NCBI GenBank assembly: GCA_903907475.1
Contig: CAIVOB010000160.1
Coordinates: forward strand, 1 to 6,307
DNA: 6,307 bases
Origin: Candidatus Omnitrophota bacterium
Lineage (GTDB): Bacteria; Omnitrophota; Gorgyraeia; Gygaellales; Profunditerraquicolaceae
Reading direction: 5' to 3'
The translations under genes and the position numbers were made by a program. A model generated the notes under the pieces. The model did no database searches. It saw nothing but the letters and a program-made list of their open reading frames with translations, and had not been told where the DNA came from. Position 1 is the stretch's first letter. Each line of letters starts with the position of its first letter. Below, in pieces: positions 1 to 6,307 of the stretch.

Positions 1-307
1 AATGCCGCACATTAGCCCGAAGAAGACCATTGAAGGATCTTTGGGGGGGTTGTTTTTTAGTTTCTTAGGTGGATTGATTAGCAAGTCTTTTCTCCCCTTT
101 GATTATGGGCCATTAATTTTACTGGCGATTGGTTTAGGGATACTGGGTCAATTAGGGGATCTTTCAGAATCACTGCTTAAGCGTGATTGTCAGGTCAAGG
201 ATTCCGGCAATCTTATTCCGGGTATGGGCGGAATCTTAGACGAAATCGATAGTTTGTTATTTACTGCTCCGGTATTTTATTTTTATTTGAGTGCGATTTT
301 AAAATGA
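1..307 (+). CDS. cdsA: Phosphatidate cytidylyltransferase (CDP-diacylglycerol synthase), C-terminal part
   Basis: This is the C-terminal third or so of the integral membrane enzyme that converts phosphatidic acid and CTP to CDP-diacylglycerol, the precursor of bacterial phospholipids. The gene is cut by the left edge. The ATG at 2 is probably internal, because family members have a similar SPKKT-EG stretch well inside the protein. Visible are that SPKKTIEG motif, two hydrophobic segments, a GQLGDLSES motif, and the family signature S-x-x-K-R-x4-K-D-x-G-x2-I-P-G-x-G-G-I-x-D-x-I-D, followed by a last membrane segment. Two signature positions differ from the classical pattern: the usual His of PGHGG is Met (codon 224-226) and the usual Arg of DR-D is Glu (codon 242-244). 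The acidic, Lys-Asp and Gly-Gly elements remain, so the enzyme is probably active. The stop codon overlaps the dxr start in ATGA. Family assignment is firm. Confidence 0.93.
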   Translation, partial: MPHISPKKTIEGSLGGLFFSFLGGLISKSFLPFDYGPLILLAIGLGILGQLGDLSESLLKRDCQVKDSGNLIPGMGGILDEIDSLLFTAPVFYFYLSAILK

Positions 308-1461
308 AGAATATCGCTATTTTAGGGTCAACTGGCTCGATCGGAGAGAATACGCTGCAGGTTATTCGTCGCTATCCGGAGAAATTTAAAGTTGTGGCTT
401 TAAGCGCTGGTGCGGATATTCTAACTTTAGAAAAACAAATTCAAGAGTTTCGGCCGTCAAGTGTTTGCGTCAAGGACGTGGTGTTGGCGAAAAAGCTTTC
501 CGGTAAGGTAAAATCCGGGGTAAAAATATTCTGCGGCCAAGATGGTTTAGTAGAATTAGTAAAAGATCCGAAAATAGATCAGGTGATGTTGGCGATTAGC
601 GGTTCGGCGGCATTGCTGCCGCTTGTCAGTGCGATTAAAAGCGGTAAAGATATCGCTTTGGCGAATAAAGAAGCAATGGTAATGGCGGGAAATATTATTT
701 TAACTCTTGCCGCTAAGTATAAAATAAATATTTTGCCGGTAGATAGTGAGCAATCAGCGATTTGGCAGGTTTTACGAGGACAAAAAAATGCGCCGATTCG
801 TTTTATTCATTTAACTGCTTCTGGCGGGCCTTTGCATTCGGTGCTGCCCTCGAAGTTGTCCACGGTAACATTAAAAGACGTTTTAAGGCATCCCCGTTGG
901 AAGATGGGCAAAAAGATTACGGTTGATTCAGCGACCTTAATGAATAAAGGTTTAGAAATTTTAGAAGCAATGTTTTTATTTGGAGTTTCTAGTGAAAAAA
1001 TTAAGGTTTTAATTCATCCGGAAGCCTTAATTCATTCGATGGTGGAGTTTGGCGATGGAGTGGTGTTAGCACAGCTTTCGGCAACGGATATGCGCATTCC
1101 GATTCAGTATGCTTTAAGTTATCCTGAGCGTTGGGATAATAATTTAGCGCGCCTGGATTTTTACCGTTTAAAAAGCTTGAATTTCGCCAAGCCTGATTTA
1201 GTTAAGTTTCCCTGTTTAGCCCTAGCATACCAAGCGGCTCGGGAATTGGGTACGTTGCCGGCGGTATTAAACGCTGCTAATGAAGTGAGCGTGGATAATT
1301 TTTTAAAACAGAAAATTAAATTCTTAGATATTCCTAGGATTGTTGAACAAGTTATGCGTCGGCATAAAATAATAACGCATCCGGATTTAAGAGAAATTTT
1401 AGCCGCGGATGCCTGGGGAAAAGAAGAAGCCCGGCGTTTAAGTTTTAAAATAAAAATATGA
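304..1461 (+). CDS. dxr: 1-deoxy-D-xylulose 5-phosphate reductoisomerase
   Basis: Cytosolic enzyme that rearranges and reduces 1-deoxy-D-xylulose 5-phosphate to 2-C-methyl-D-erythritol 4-phosphate with NADPH and a divalent metal; it is the committed step of the MEP isoprenoid pathway and the target of fosmidomycin. The 385-residue product is full length for the family. The N-terminal GSTGSIG (residues 8-14) is the NADPH-binding loop. The ALANKEAMV stretch follows. Metal ligands are D147 and E149 in PVDSEQSAIWQ and E218. Substrate-binding residues are S173 in TASGGP, H196 in HPRWKMG, and N214 and K215 in LMNKGLE. The S-H, H-N, H-K and H-E spacings (23, 18, 19 and 22) match those of the E. coli enzyme. 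A C-terminal helical domain completes it. The start overlaps cdsA by 4 bases with no clear Shine-Dalgarno sequence, which suggests translational coupling. With ispG downstream it supplies two MEP steps from one operon. Confidence 0.98.
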   Translation: MKNIAILGSTGSIGENTLQVIRRYPEKFKVVALSAGADILTLEKQIQEFRPSSVCVKDVVLAKKLSGKVKSGVKIFCGQDGLVELVKDPKIDQVMLAISGSAALLPLVSAIKSGKDIALANKEAMVMAGNIILTLAAKYKINILPVDSEQSAIWQVLRGQKNAPIRFIHLTASGGPLHSVLPSKLSTVTLKDVLRHPRWKMGKKITVDSATLMNKGLEILEAMFLFGVSSEKIKVLIHPEALIHSMVEFGDGVVLAQLSATDMRIPIQYALSYPERWDNNLARLDFYRLKSLNFAKPDLVKFPCLALAYQAARELGTLPAVLNAANEVSVDNFLKQKIKFLDIPRIVEQVMRRHKIITHPDLREILAADAWGKEEARRLSFKIKI

Positions 1462-2543
1462 TGATCATTCCGGTTTTAATTTTTATCGCTATTTTAAGTT
1501 TATTAATTATTGTGCATGAGTTTGGGCATTTTATTGCCGCGCGGAAAAATGGGGTTAGAGTTGAGCAATTTAGCTTAGGATTCGGGCCGCAGATTTTTAA
1601 AAAAAAGCTTGGTGCGACCGAATTTAGTATTAGCCTCATTCCATTAGGCGGGTTTGTTAAAATGGCCGGGGATAGTCAGGCGGAATATCTTGGCAAGCCA
1701 GATGAGTATTTTTTTAAATCTCCCGGGAAAAGATTTCAGATTATATTTCTTGGTCCTTGCTTAAATTATATTTTAGGGTTTTTATTTTTTTGGTTGATAT
1801 TTTTCATCGGTTATCCCAGCCTGACTACTAAAGTGGGCGGACTAATGGATGGTTACGGCGCTCAGATCGCGGGTTTAAAAGTGGGAGACCAGATTACCGT
1901 GATTCAGGGAAAGAAAATTAATTATTGGGAGGATCTGCAACAGGAGATTCATAAAATTAAAGCCGGTGATAAAGTTAAATTGGAGGTGCGCCGCAAGAGT
2001 GAAAATTTAAATTTTGAGGTCGTGCTTAAAGATAAGGTGGTAACTGAAGAATCGGGAAAGAAACAAGCCCTGGGGATTTTGGGAATTACACCCAGCGATG
2101 AAATTCTGGAAGTGAAGCACGGTTTTTTTATCGCGGCGTATTTAGGTTTGGAAAAAACCTTCGCTCTGACTTTAATGACTTATCAGGGATTGTGGAAATT
2201 GGTAAGTGGAAAAATTTCCATGCGTGATTCGATGACCGGGCCTTTAGGGATTTTTTTTATTACTTCTAAAGCGGCGAAATTAGGTTGGATTGCACTATTG
2301 CATTTGATTGCCGTTTTGAGCGTGAGTTTGGCGATTTTTAATCTTTTGCCGCTACCAATACTTGACGGCGGACATTTATTTTTATTGTTATTAGAAAAAA
2401 TACGGAAAAAAGCTTTAGCGCTTAAAACTGAAGAGATAATTAACACGATTGGTTTTGTTTTATTAATCGGGATGACGCTCTTTGTTACTTATAATGATAT
2501 TTTAAGGCTTTATGGAGAGCGCATAAGTAAATTGGTAAAATAA
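1458..2543 (+). CDS. rseP: Site-2-type intramembrane zinc metalloprotease (RseP/RasP family)
   Basis: Integral membrane protease of the M50 (S2P) family that cleaves transmembrane substrates such as anti-sigma factors or remnant signal peptides. The first membrane helix carries the zinc motif HEFGH (H20, E21, H24). It is followed by the conserved SLGFGP and IPLGGFVKMAGD segments, the latter forming the membrane-associated beta loop, and by a GP-x-LNY motif in the next helix. A single PDZ domain spans about residues 126-193. The third zinc ligand is D303 in N-L-L-P-x-P-x-LDGG. A final hydrophobic helix lies near the C-terminus. At 361 residues with one PDZ domain it is shorter than E. coli RseP (about 450, two PDZ) and closer to the RasP type. 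The start ATGATG offers two adjacent Met codons; the first overlaps the dxr stop. No Shine-Dalgarno sequence is evident. The actual substrate cannot be told from this window, since no anti-sigma gene is nearby. Confidence 0.95.
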   Translation: MMIIPVLIFIAILSLLIIVHEFGHFIAARKNGVRVEQFSLGFGPQIFKKKLGATEFSISLIPLGGFVKMAGDSQAEYLGKPDEYFFKSPGKRFQIIFLGPCLNYILGFLFFWLIFFIGYPSLTTKVGGLMDGYGAQIAGLKVGDQITVIQGKKINYWEDLQQEIHKIKAGDKVKLEVRRKSENLNFEVVLKDKVVTEESGKKQALGILGITPSDEILEVKHGFFIAAYLGLEKTFALTLMTYQGLWKLVSGKISMRDSMTGPLGIFFITSKAAKLGWIALLHLIAVLSVSLAIFNLLPLPILDGGHLFLLLLEKIRKKALALKTEEIINTIGFVLLIGMTLFVTYNDILRLYGERISKLVK

Positions 2544-2547
2544 TCAG

Positions 2548-3609
2548 ATGTTACTTGAGAGAAGAAAATCTAAGACTGTAAAAATCGGGAATTGTTTGAT
2601 CGGGAGAGCGCACCCAGTTGCTATTCAGTCAATGACGAAAACTTCTACTGCGGATCTGGAAGGAACGATTGGCCAGATTAAAGAGTTAGATAAAGCCGGA
2701 TGCCAGATTGTGCGTTTGGCAATTAAGGATTTGGATGACGCGCGGGCGTTAAAACAAATAAAAAAACACGTGAAATTACCTCTCGTAGCGGATATTCATT
2801 TCTCTTTTCGTTTGGCGCTCGCGGCGATTGAAAATGGCGCGGATAAAATTAGGCTTAATCCCGGCAATATTACCAAAGATTGCCAGATACGAGAAATTAT
2901 TGCCGCTTTAAAGATGCATAAGATTCCTTTGCGCATTGGGCTTAATTCCGGTTCGGTCAAAGATAGCGGTCCGAGAAGCACTACGATGACTGATAAATTA
3001 GTCGCTTCAAGTTTAGATTATATTAAGAAAATTGAAAGTTTAAAATTTTATAATTTAGTCCTTTCTTTAAAAGCGAACAATGTTTTGGATACGGTTGAAG
3101 CGTACCGGAAAATTTCCCGGGTTTGCAGTTATCCTTTACATTTAGGAGTTACGGCTACCGGTTCTGCGTATGATGGAATTATTAAGTCTAGCGTTGCTTT
3201 AGGGGCTTTACTACTGGAGGGTATTGGTGATACAATGAGGGTGTCGCTTACGGATACTCCCGTGGCAGAGGTAAAAGCGGCGCGGAGTATCTTAGAATCA
3301 TTGGGAATGCGTAGTGCAGGAGTAAAAGTAATTAGTTGTCCTACCTGCGGACGTTGTGAGGTGGATTTAATTAGGATTGTTAAAGAATTAGAAGAAAAGA
3401 TAGCGTTGCGTAAGGGGCGTAAGGAAGCGTTCAAGATTGCGGTGATGGGTTGCGTGGTTAATGGCCCGGGGGAAGCCAAAGATGCCGATATTGGGATTGC
3501 TTTTGGCAAAGGACAGGGGCTCTTATTTAAAAAAGGTAAAGCTTGTAGAAAAGTTTCTTCTCGAGATGTAGTAAAAGTATTGTTAAGAGAAATGGAGAAA
3601 AGCTCATGA
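2548..3609 (+). CDS. ispG: 4-hydroxy-3-methylbut-2-en-1-yl diphosphate synthase (IspG/GcpE)
   Basis: Cytosolic [4Fe-4S] enzyme that reductively opens the cyclic diphosphate MEcPP to HMBPP, the penultimate MEP-pathway step, using flavodoxin or ferredoxin electrons. The 353-residue product is the compact bacterial form: an N-terminal TIM barrel (AIQSMTKT, ADIHFSFRLAL, KIRLNPGNI, LRIGLNSGS, LHLGVTATG, GIGDTMRVSLT) followed by the iron-sulphur domain. The plant/Chlamydia-type inserted domain is absent. Cluster ligands are visible as C264 and C267 in CPTCGRC, C302 in GCVVNGPGE, and E309, which matches the three-Cys plus Glu arrangement of the E. coli enzyme. An additional Cys, C270, directly follows CPTCGR. 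The start lies 4 bases after the rseP stop with no good Shine-Dalgarno sequence. The N-terminus (ERRKSKTVKIGN) aligns with the family's usual beginning, which supports this start. The stop overlaps the next gene by 4 bases. Confidence 0.98.
   Translation: MLLERRKSKTVKIGNCLIGRAHPVAIQSMTKTSTADLEGTIGQIKELDKAGCQIVRLAIKDLDDARALKQIKKHVKLPLVADIHFSFRLALAAIENGADKIRLNPGNITKDCQIREIIAALKMHKIPLRIGLNSGSVKDSGPRSTTMTDKLVASSLDYIKKIESLKFYNLVLSLKANNVLDTVEAYRKISRVCSYPLHLGVTATGSAYDGIIKSSVALGALLLEGIGDTMRVSLTDTPVAEVKAARSILESLGMRSAGVKVISCPTCGRCEVDLIRIVKELEEKIALRKGRKEAFKIAVMGCVVNGPGEAKDADIGIAFGKGQGLLFKKGKACRKVSSRDVVKVLLREMEKSS
3594..3597 (+). promoter_or_regulatory. Ribosome binding site of the cpaF-like gene
   Basis: GGAG lies 8 bases before the ATG at 3606, inside the last codons of ispG. 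It supports that start, and shows that this gene has its own initiation signal although it overlaps ispG by 4 bases. Confidence 0.7.
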
Positions 3610-4865
3610 TCAAAACTTTAAAAGAAGAGATTCGTCAGAGGTTGCTTAGCCAATACGGAAATTTATTAAGCAAGGAAACCTTGGATAAGCCGGAACTGGA
3701 AGCTGCCATGAAAAGTATTTTAGATCAGGTTATCCAGTTGCGTAGTATTGATATTCCCGAAGTGGAACGGAAGAAGATTGTTGTTGAAATGGTTAATGAA
3801 TTAACCGGTTTTGGCCCGTTAGAAGGGGTGATGAAAGATCCGGAAATCACAGAAGTGATGATTAATGGCCATAATAAAATTTTTGTGGAGAAACACGGTA
3901 AAAAGGTTCTTTCGGAAATAAAATTTGATGATGAACAGCAATTAAGGGTTTTTATTTATAAATTACTTGCTCCTACTCGGCGTAGAGTTGATGAATCTTT
4001 CCCTTTTGTGGATATTTCTTTAAAGGATGGCTCGCGGGTTAATATTATTATCCCCCCATTAGCGTTAGACGGGATCACGGTAACAATTCGTAAGTTTTTA
4101 GCTTCGATTCAAAAGATTGAAGATTTGATTCAAGCCCAGACGCTGGATAAACGCATGGCGGATTTTTTGGTGGCTTGTATCCGGGCTAAAATTAATATTA
4201 TTTTTAGCGGAGCTACCGGAGCAGGAAAAACAACTACTTTGGCGGTACTTTCCGGTTATATTGATAGCAGTGAGCGTATTATTACGATTGAAGATACTGC
4301 CGAATTGCATTTAAATCAGGATCACGTGGTGCGTTTAGAGACGCGCGCGATGAATATTGAAAGCCGTGGTGAAGTCACGATTCGGGATTTATTTATTAAC
4401 TCTTTACGTATGCGTCCGAGCAGAATTATCCTTGGAGAAATCAGGAGCACTGAGGCTTTAGATATGTTACAGGCGATGTGTTCGGGCCACTCCGGATCTT
4501 TAGCGGTTTTGCATGCCAATTCTCCCACGGAAGTAATTTATCGTTTAGAGACGATGGTGCTTACTTCCGGCGTGGCGTTGACCTTAGATAGTATTCACCG
4601 TCAAATTAATGCGGCGGTACATTTAATTATTCAACAGGAGTTAATTTCCGACGGTACGCGAAAAATTACGCATATTACGCAAATTAATGGGATAAAAGAC
4701 GATGGAATAGTCCTGGAAGATATTTTTAATTATGAAATTGATGATGTCGGTATAGATGGTAAAGTTAATGGCCGGTTCAAAGCTACGGGAGTGATTCCGA
4801 AGTTTTATCCGTTATTTGCTAAAAAAGGGATTAATTTATCAAAAGATATTTTTACTGAAGGATAA
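3606..4865 (+). CDS. cpaF: CpaF/TadA-family secretion and pilus assembly ATPase
   Basis: Cytoplasmic hexameric ATPase of the type II/IV secretion superfamily; CpaF members power Tad (Flp) pilus assembly or related secretion at the inner membrane. The 419-residue product contains a helical N-terminal part, then the N-terminal domain with FGPLEGVMKDPEITEVMING and RRVDESFPFVD, then DGSRVNIIIPPLALDG-TVTIRKF. The ATPase core has Walker A GATGAGKT (202-209, K208), the Asp box TIEDTAEL (E229, D230), a Walker B region RIILGEIR with E278, and the His-box region GHSGSLAVLHANSP. It ends with the ATG-IP-FYP tail typical of CpaF, so it appears complete and active. The Walker B region continues with STEAL where many CpaF proteins have GGEAL, a mild divergence. 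None of its usual partners (TadB/TadC membrane proteins, CpaC secretin, CpaB, CpaE, pilin, prepilin peptidase) is in the window, so the machine it serves is unknown. Family is firm; the symbol is by family resemblance. Confidence 0.9.
   Translation: MIKTLKEEIRQRLLSQYGNLLSKETLDKPELEAAMKSILDQVIQLRSIDIPEVERKKIVVEMVNELTGFGPLEGVMKDPEITEVMINGHNKIFVEKHGKKVLSEIKFDDEQQLRVFIYKLLAPTRRRVDESFPFVDISLKDGSRVNIIIPPLALDGITVTIRKFLASIQKIEDLIQAQTLDKRMADFLVACIRAKINIIFSGATGAGKTTTLAVLSGYIDSSERIITIEDTAELHLNQDHVVRLETRAMNIESRGEVTIRDLFINSLRMRPSRIILGEIRSTEALDMLQAMCSGHSGSLAVLHANSPTEVIYRLETMVLTSGVALTLDSIHRQINAAVHLIIQQELISDGTRKITHITQINGIKDDGIVLEDIFNYEIDDVGIDGKVNGRFKATGVIPKFYPLFAKKGINLSKDIFTEG
4858..4862 (+). promoter_or_regulatory. 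Ribosome binding site of proS
   Basis: AAGGA lies 5 bases before the proS ATG at 4868 and directly abuts the stop codon of the upstream ATPase gene (4863-4865). The position fixes the start and favours reinitiation by ribosomes finishing the ATPase. Confidence 0.75.
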
Positions 4866-4867
4866 AC

Positions 4868-6133
4868 ATGTATTGGAAAAATGTGTTTCTTCCAACTTTA
4901 AAAGAAATTCCTCAAGAGGCAGAATCACTAAGCCATCAATTGTTGTTACGTGCGGGCCTGGTGCGGATGCTAATGGCCGGAACTTATACCTATTTACCGC
5001 TGGGTTTACGGGTTTTAGAAAGAATTCAAAATATTATTCGCCAGGAGATGAATGCTATTGGAGCCAGTGAGTTGCTTTTACCGGCGCTGCATCCTTTAGA
5101 GCTTTGGCAAAAAACCGGCCGGGATAAAGACATCGGGGAAGTGATGTTTAAATTTCAGGACCGTCGGGGAAGAAAATTATCTTTAGGTCCCACGCATGAA
5201 GAAATTATTACGGATTTGGTGAAAAATAATCTTTCCACTTACCGGCAATTGCCTTTAGTTTTGTATCAGATTCAGACTAAATTTCGCGATGAAATGCGTC
5301 CGCGTTTTGGCCTAATTCGCGCTTGTGAATTTATCATGAAAGATGCTTATAGTTTTGATCAGGACGCGGCAGGTTTAGATAAAAATTATCAATTAATGTA
5401 CGGAGCTTACGAGCGAATTTTTTCGCGTTGTGGTTTAAAGGTTTTAATCACTCAAGCGGATTCCGGAGTAATGGGTGGGGATGTTTCGCATGAGTTTATG
5501 GTGCGCGCGCCGTTGGGCGAAGATATTGTTTTGGTTTGCGCGCAATGTAATTTAGCGCAGGCTTTTCAAGGAACAGCTGCTCTTTGCTCCAAATGTGGCG
5601 GCAAGCCGGATAAGGTTAATACCATTGAAGTCGGGCATATTTTTAAATTAGGGACTAAGTATAGTAAAGCTTTGGAGGCTAATTTTGCGGATGCTGAAGG
5701 TAAATTGCAGGCTTTGGTGATGGGCTGTTATGGGATTGGCGTTTCAAGATTAATTTCCGCGATTATCGAGCAGAATAATGACGCGGCAGGAATTATTTGG
5801 CCGAAAGAAATTACTCCTTTTGAGGTAATTATTTTGCCGCTTGATATTACTAATCCGGTGATCATGAATTTGGCGCAAAGTTTTTATCAGGAACTTAAAT
5901 CATCCGGTGTGGAAGTGCTTTTTGATAATCGTGATGAGCGGGCAGGGGTTAAGTTTAAAGATGCGGAACTTTTGGGCATACCTTTACAGGTAATTGTGGG
6001 TAAAGAATCCAGTAAAAATAATTTGTTGGAATTAAAATATCGCACCACTAATGAGAGATTGATTTTGAAACCGGAAGAGTTATTGGTGAGAATTAAGGAT
6101 TTTTATCATGCTGAGCGCACAAGTATTAGCTAA
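4868..6133 (+). CDS. proS: Prolyl-tRNA synthetase, short form without the INS editing domain
   Basis: Class II aminoacyl-tRNA synthetase that charges tRNA(Pro) with proline in the cytosol. The bacterial-type catalytic core is clear: PTLKE near the N-terminus, LRAGLVR and TYLPLGLRVL, LGPTHEEIITDLV, motif 2 with RPRFGLIR (R144 onward) and EFIMKDAYSF, the MGGDVSHEFMV stretch, then IEVGHIFKLGTKYS and motif 3 MGCYGIGVSR (285-294). A C-terminal anticodon-binding domain follows from PFEVIILPL. At 421 residues it is some 150 residues shorter than the common bacterial enzyme (about 570), because the INS editing domain between motifs 2 and 3 is missing. In its place are two CxxC pairs (C224/C227 and C240/C243) separated by 12 residues, which could bind zinc. 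Size resembles alphaproteobacterial and mitochondrial ProRS. Active-site motifs are intact, so charging should work, but Ala-tRNA(Pro) clearance would need a separate protein. The start is supported by AAGGA upstream. Confidence 0.97.
   Translation: MYWKNVFLPTLKEIPQEAESLSHQLLLRAGLVRMLMAGTYTYLPLGLRVLERIQNIIRQEMNAIGASELLLPALHPLELWQKTGRDKDIGEVMFKFQDRRGRKLSLGPTHEEIITDLVKNNLSTYRQLPLVLYQIQTKFRDEMRPRFGLIRACEFIMKDAYSFDQDAAGLDKNYQLMYGAYERIFSRCGLKVLITQADSGVMGGDVSHEFMVRAPLGEDIVLVCAQCNLAQAFQGTAALCSKCGGKPDKVNTIEVGHIFKLGTKYSKALEANFADAEGKLQALVMGCYGIGVSRLISAIIEQNNDAAGIIWPKEITPFEVIILPLDITNPVIMNLAQSFYQELKSSGVEVLFDNRDERAGVKFKDAELLGIPLQVIVGKESSKNNLLELKYRTTNERLILKPEELLVRIKDFYHAERTSIS
6095..6099 (+). promoter_or_regulatory. 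Ribosome binding site of rimP
   Basis: AAGGA lies 8 bases before the ATG at 6108, inside the proS coding sequence. An in-frame TGA at 6087-6089 rules out a more distant upstream start, so this site and the ATG together define the rimP beginning. Confidence 0.7.
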
Positions 6134-6307
6134 TCTAAACCCGGTTATTAATGATTGTTTGGCTAAAAGTGGTTACGAGTTAGTAGAGCTTATTGCGCGT
6201 TCAGAGAAGGGCGGTTTGGTTTTAGTGCTTTTAGTGGATAAGCCTCAAGGCGGAATTACCTTAGGCGAGTGTATTAAATTTGGGAGAGCGTTAAATTTGG
6301 CTTTAGC
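6108..6307 (+). CDS. rimP: Ribosome maturation factor RimP, N-terminal part
   Basis: RimP is a small cytosolic protein needed for maturation of the 30S ribosomal subunit. The reading frame is open from the ATG at 6108 to the right edge (66 complete codons), so the gene is cut by the window. The translation begins MLSAQVLANLNPVI and has the RimP N-terminal pattern: a first helix, then SGYELVELIA, a strand LVLVLLVDKP, and GGITLGECIKFGRALN, corresponding to the family's GI-x-L-x-x-C helix that follows the acidic strand. The gene starts 26 bases inside proS in another frame and has its own AAGGA site. A position after proS and, in many bacteria, before nusA-infB fits this call. I rely on a weakly conserved N-terminal domain, so the call is good but not certain. 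Confidence 0.82.
   Translation, partial: MLSAQVLANLNPVINDCLAKSGYELVELIARSEKGGLVLVLLVDKPQGGITLGECIKFGRALNLAL

Noticed and set aside
43..49. A run of seven G in cdsA, and runs of eight A (1599-1606) and eight T (2251-2258) in rseP, as possible slippage or phase-variation sites
   Set aside because: All three keep the conserved reading frame (for example Leu-Gly-Gly-Leu over the G run), occur in AT-rich coding sequence where A and T runs are expected, and lie in genes that are usually essential. No alternative product is suggested.
2541..2550. A possible terminator or promoter between rseP and ispG
   Set aside because: Only 4 bases separate the genes, there is no hairpin followed by T-rich sequence, and no convincing -35/-10 pair stands out from the AT-rich background.
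3129..3509. A 126-codon open frame on the - strand inside ispG, and shorter - strand frames within rseP, ispG and cpaF
   Set aside because: They lie wholly within strongly conserved + strand genes, show no recognisable motif, and their composition is what the opposite strand of coding DNA gives. I treat them as shadows.
4816..5070. An 84-codon + strand frame spanning the cpaF-proS junction
   Set aside because: It overlaps two clearly conserved proteins in another frame, has no family resemblance and no ribosome site of its own.
4868..6133. ProRS gene as a truncated or broken pseudogene because of its short length
   Set aside because: All catalytic motifs and the anticodon-binding domain are present in one uninterrupted frame. 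The missing part corresponds neatly to the INS domain, as in known functional short forms.

Overview
The window is a densely packed stretch of bacterial chromosome, read entirely on the + strand. It holds parts or all of seven genes: cdsA (3' end only), dxr, rseP, ispG, a cpaF/tadA-type secretion ATPase, proS and rimP (5' end only). Neighbouring genes overlap by 4 or 26 bases or are separated by 2 to 4 bases. There is no intergenic space for a terminator or a conventional promoter, so the segment is most simply read as one co-transcribed operon. I see no RNA gene, mobile element, CRISPR array or clear repeat family, and no gene on the - strand.

Left part (1-2543): the end of CDP-diacylglycerol synthase (phospholipid synthesis), DXP reductoisomerase (second step of the MEP isoprenoid pathway) and a site-2-type membrane metalloprotease. 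Middle (2548-4865): IspG, a late iron-sulphur step of the MEP pathway, followed by a CpaF-like pilus/secretion ATPase. Right part (4868-6307): a compact prolyl-tRNA synthetase that lacks the usual editing insertion, and the beginning of the 30S maturation factor RimP. The frame is the widely conserved cdsA-dxr-rseP-ispG-proS-rimP order, which links envelope lipid and isoprenoid synthesis to translation. Two things depart from the common pattern: the ATPase gene lying between ispG and proS, and the missing editing domain of ProRS.

The organism is a bacterium using the MEP pathway. Codon use is moderately AT-rich by eye (many TTA, AAA, GAA and ATT codons). The gene order, the CpaF homologue and the short ProRS would suit a little-cultivated lineage such as Omnitrophota or a relative, but that placement is a low-confidence inference and I cannot test it from sequence alone. 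No wholly new system is visible. The best leads are the INS-less ProRS with its two rejoined CxxC pairs, and the embedded secretion ATPase.
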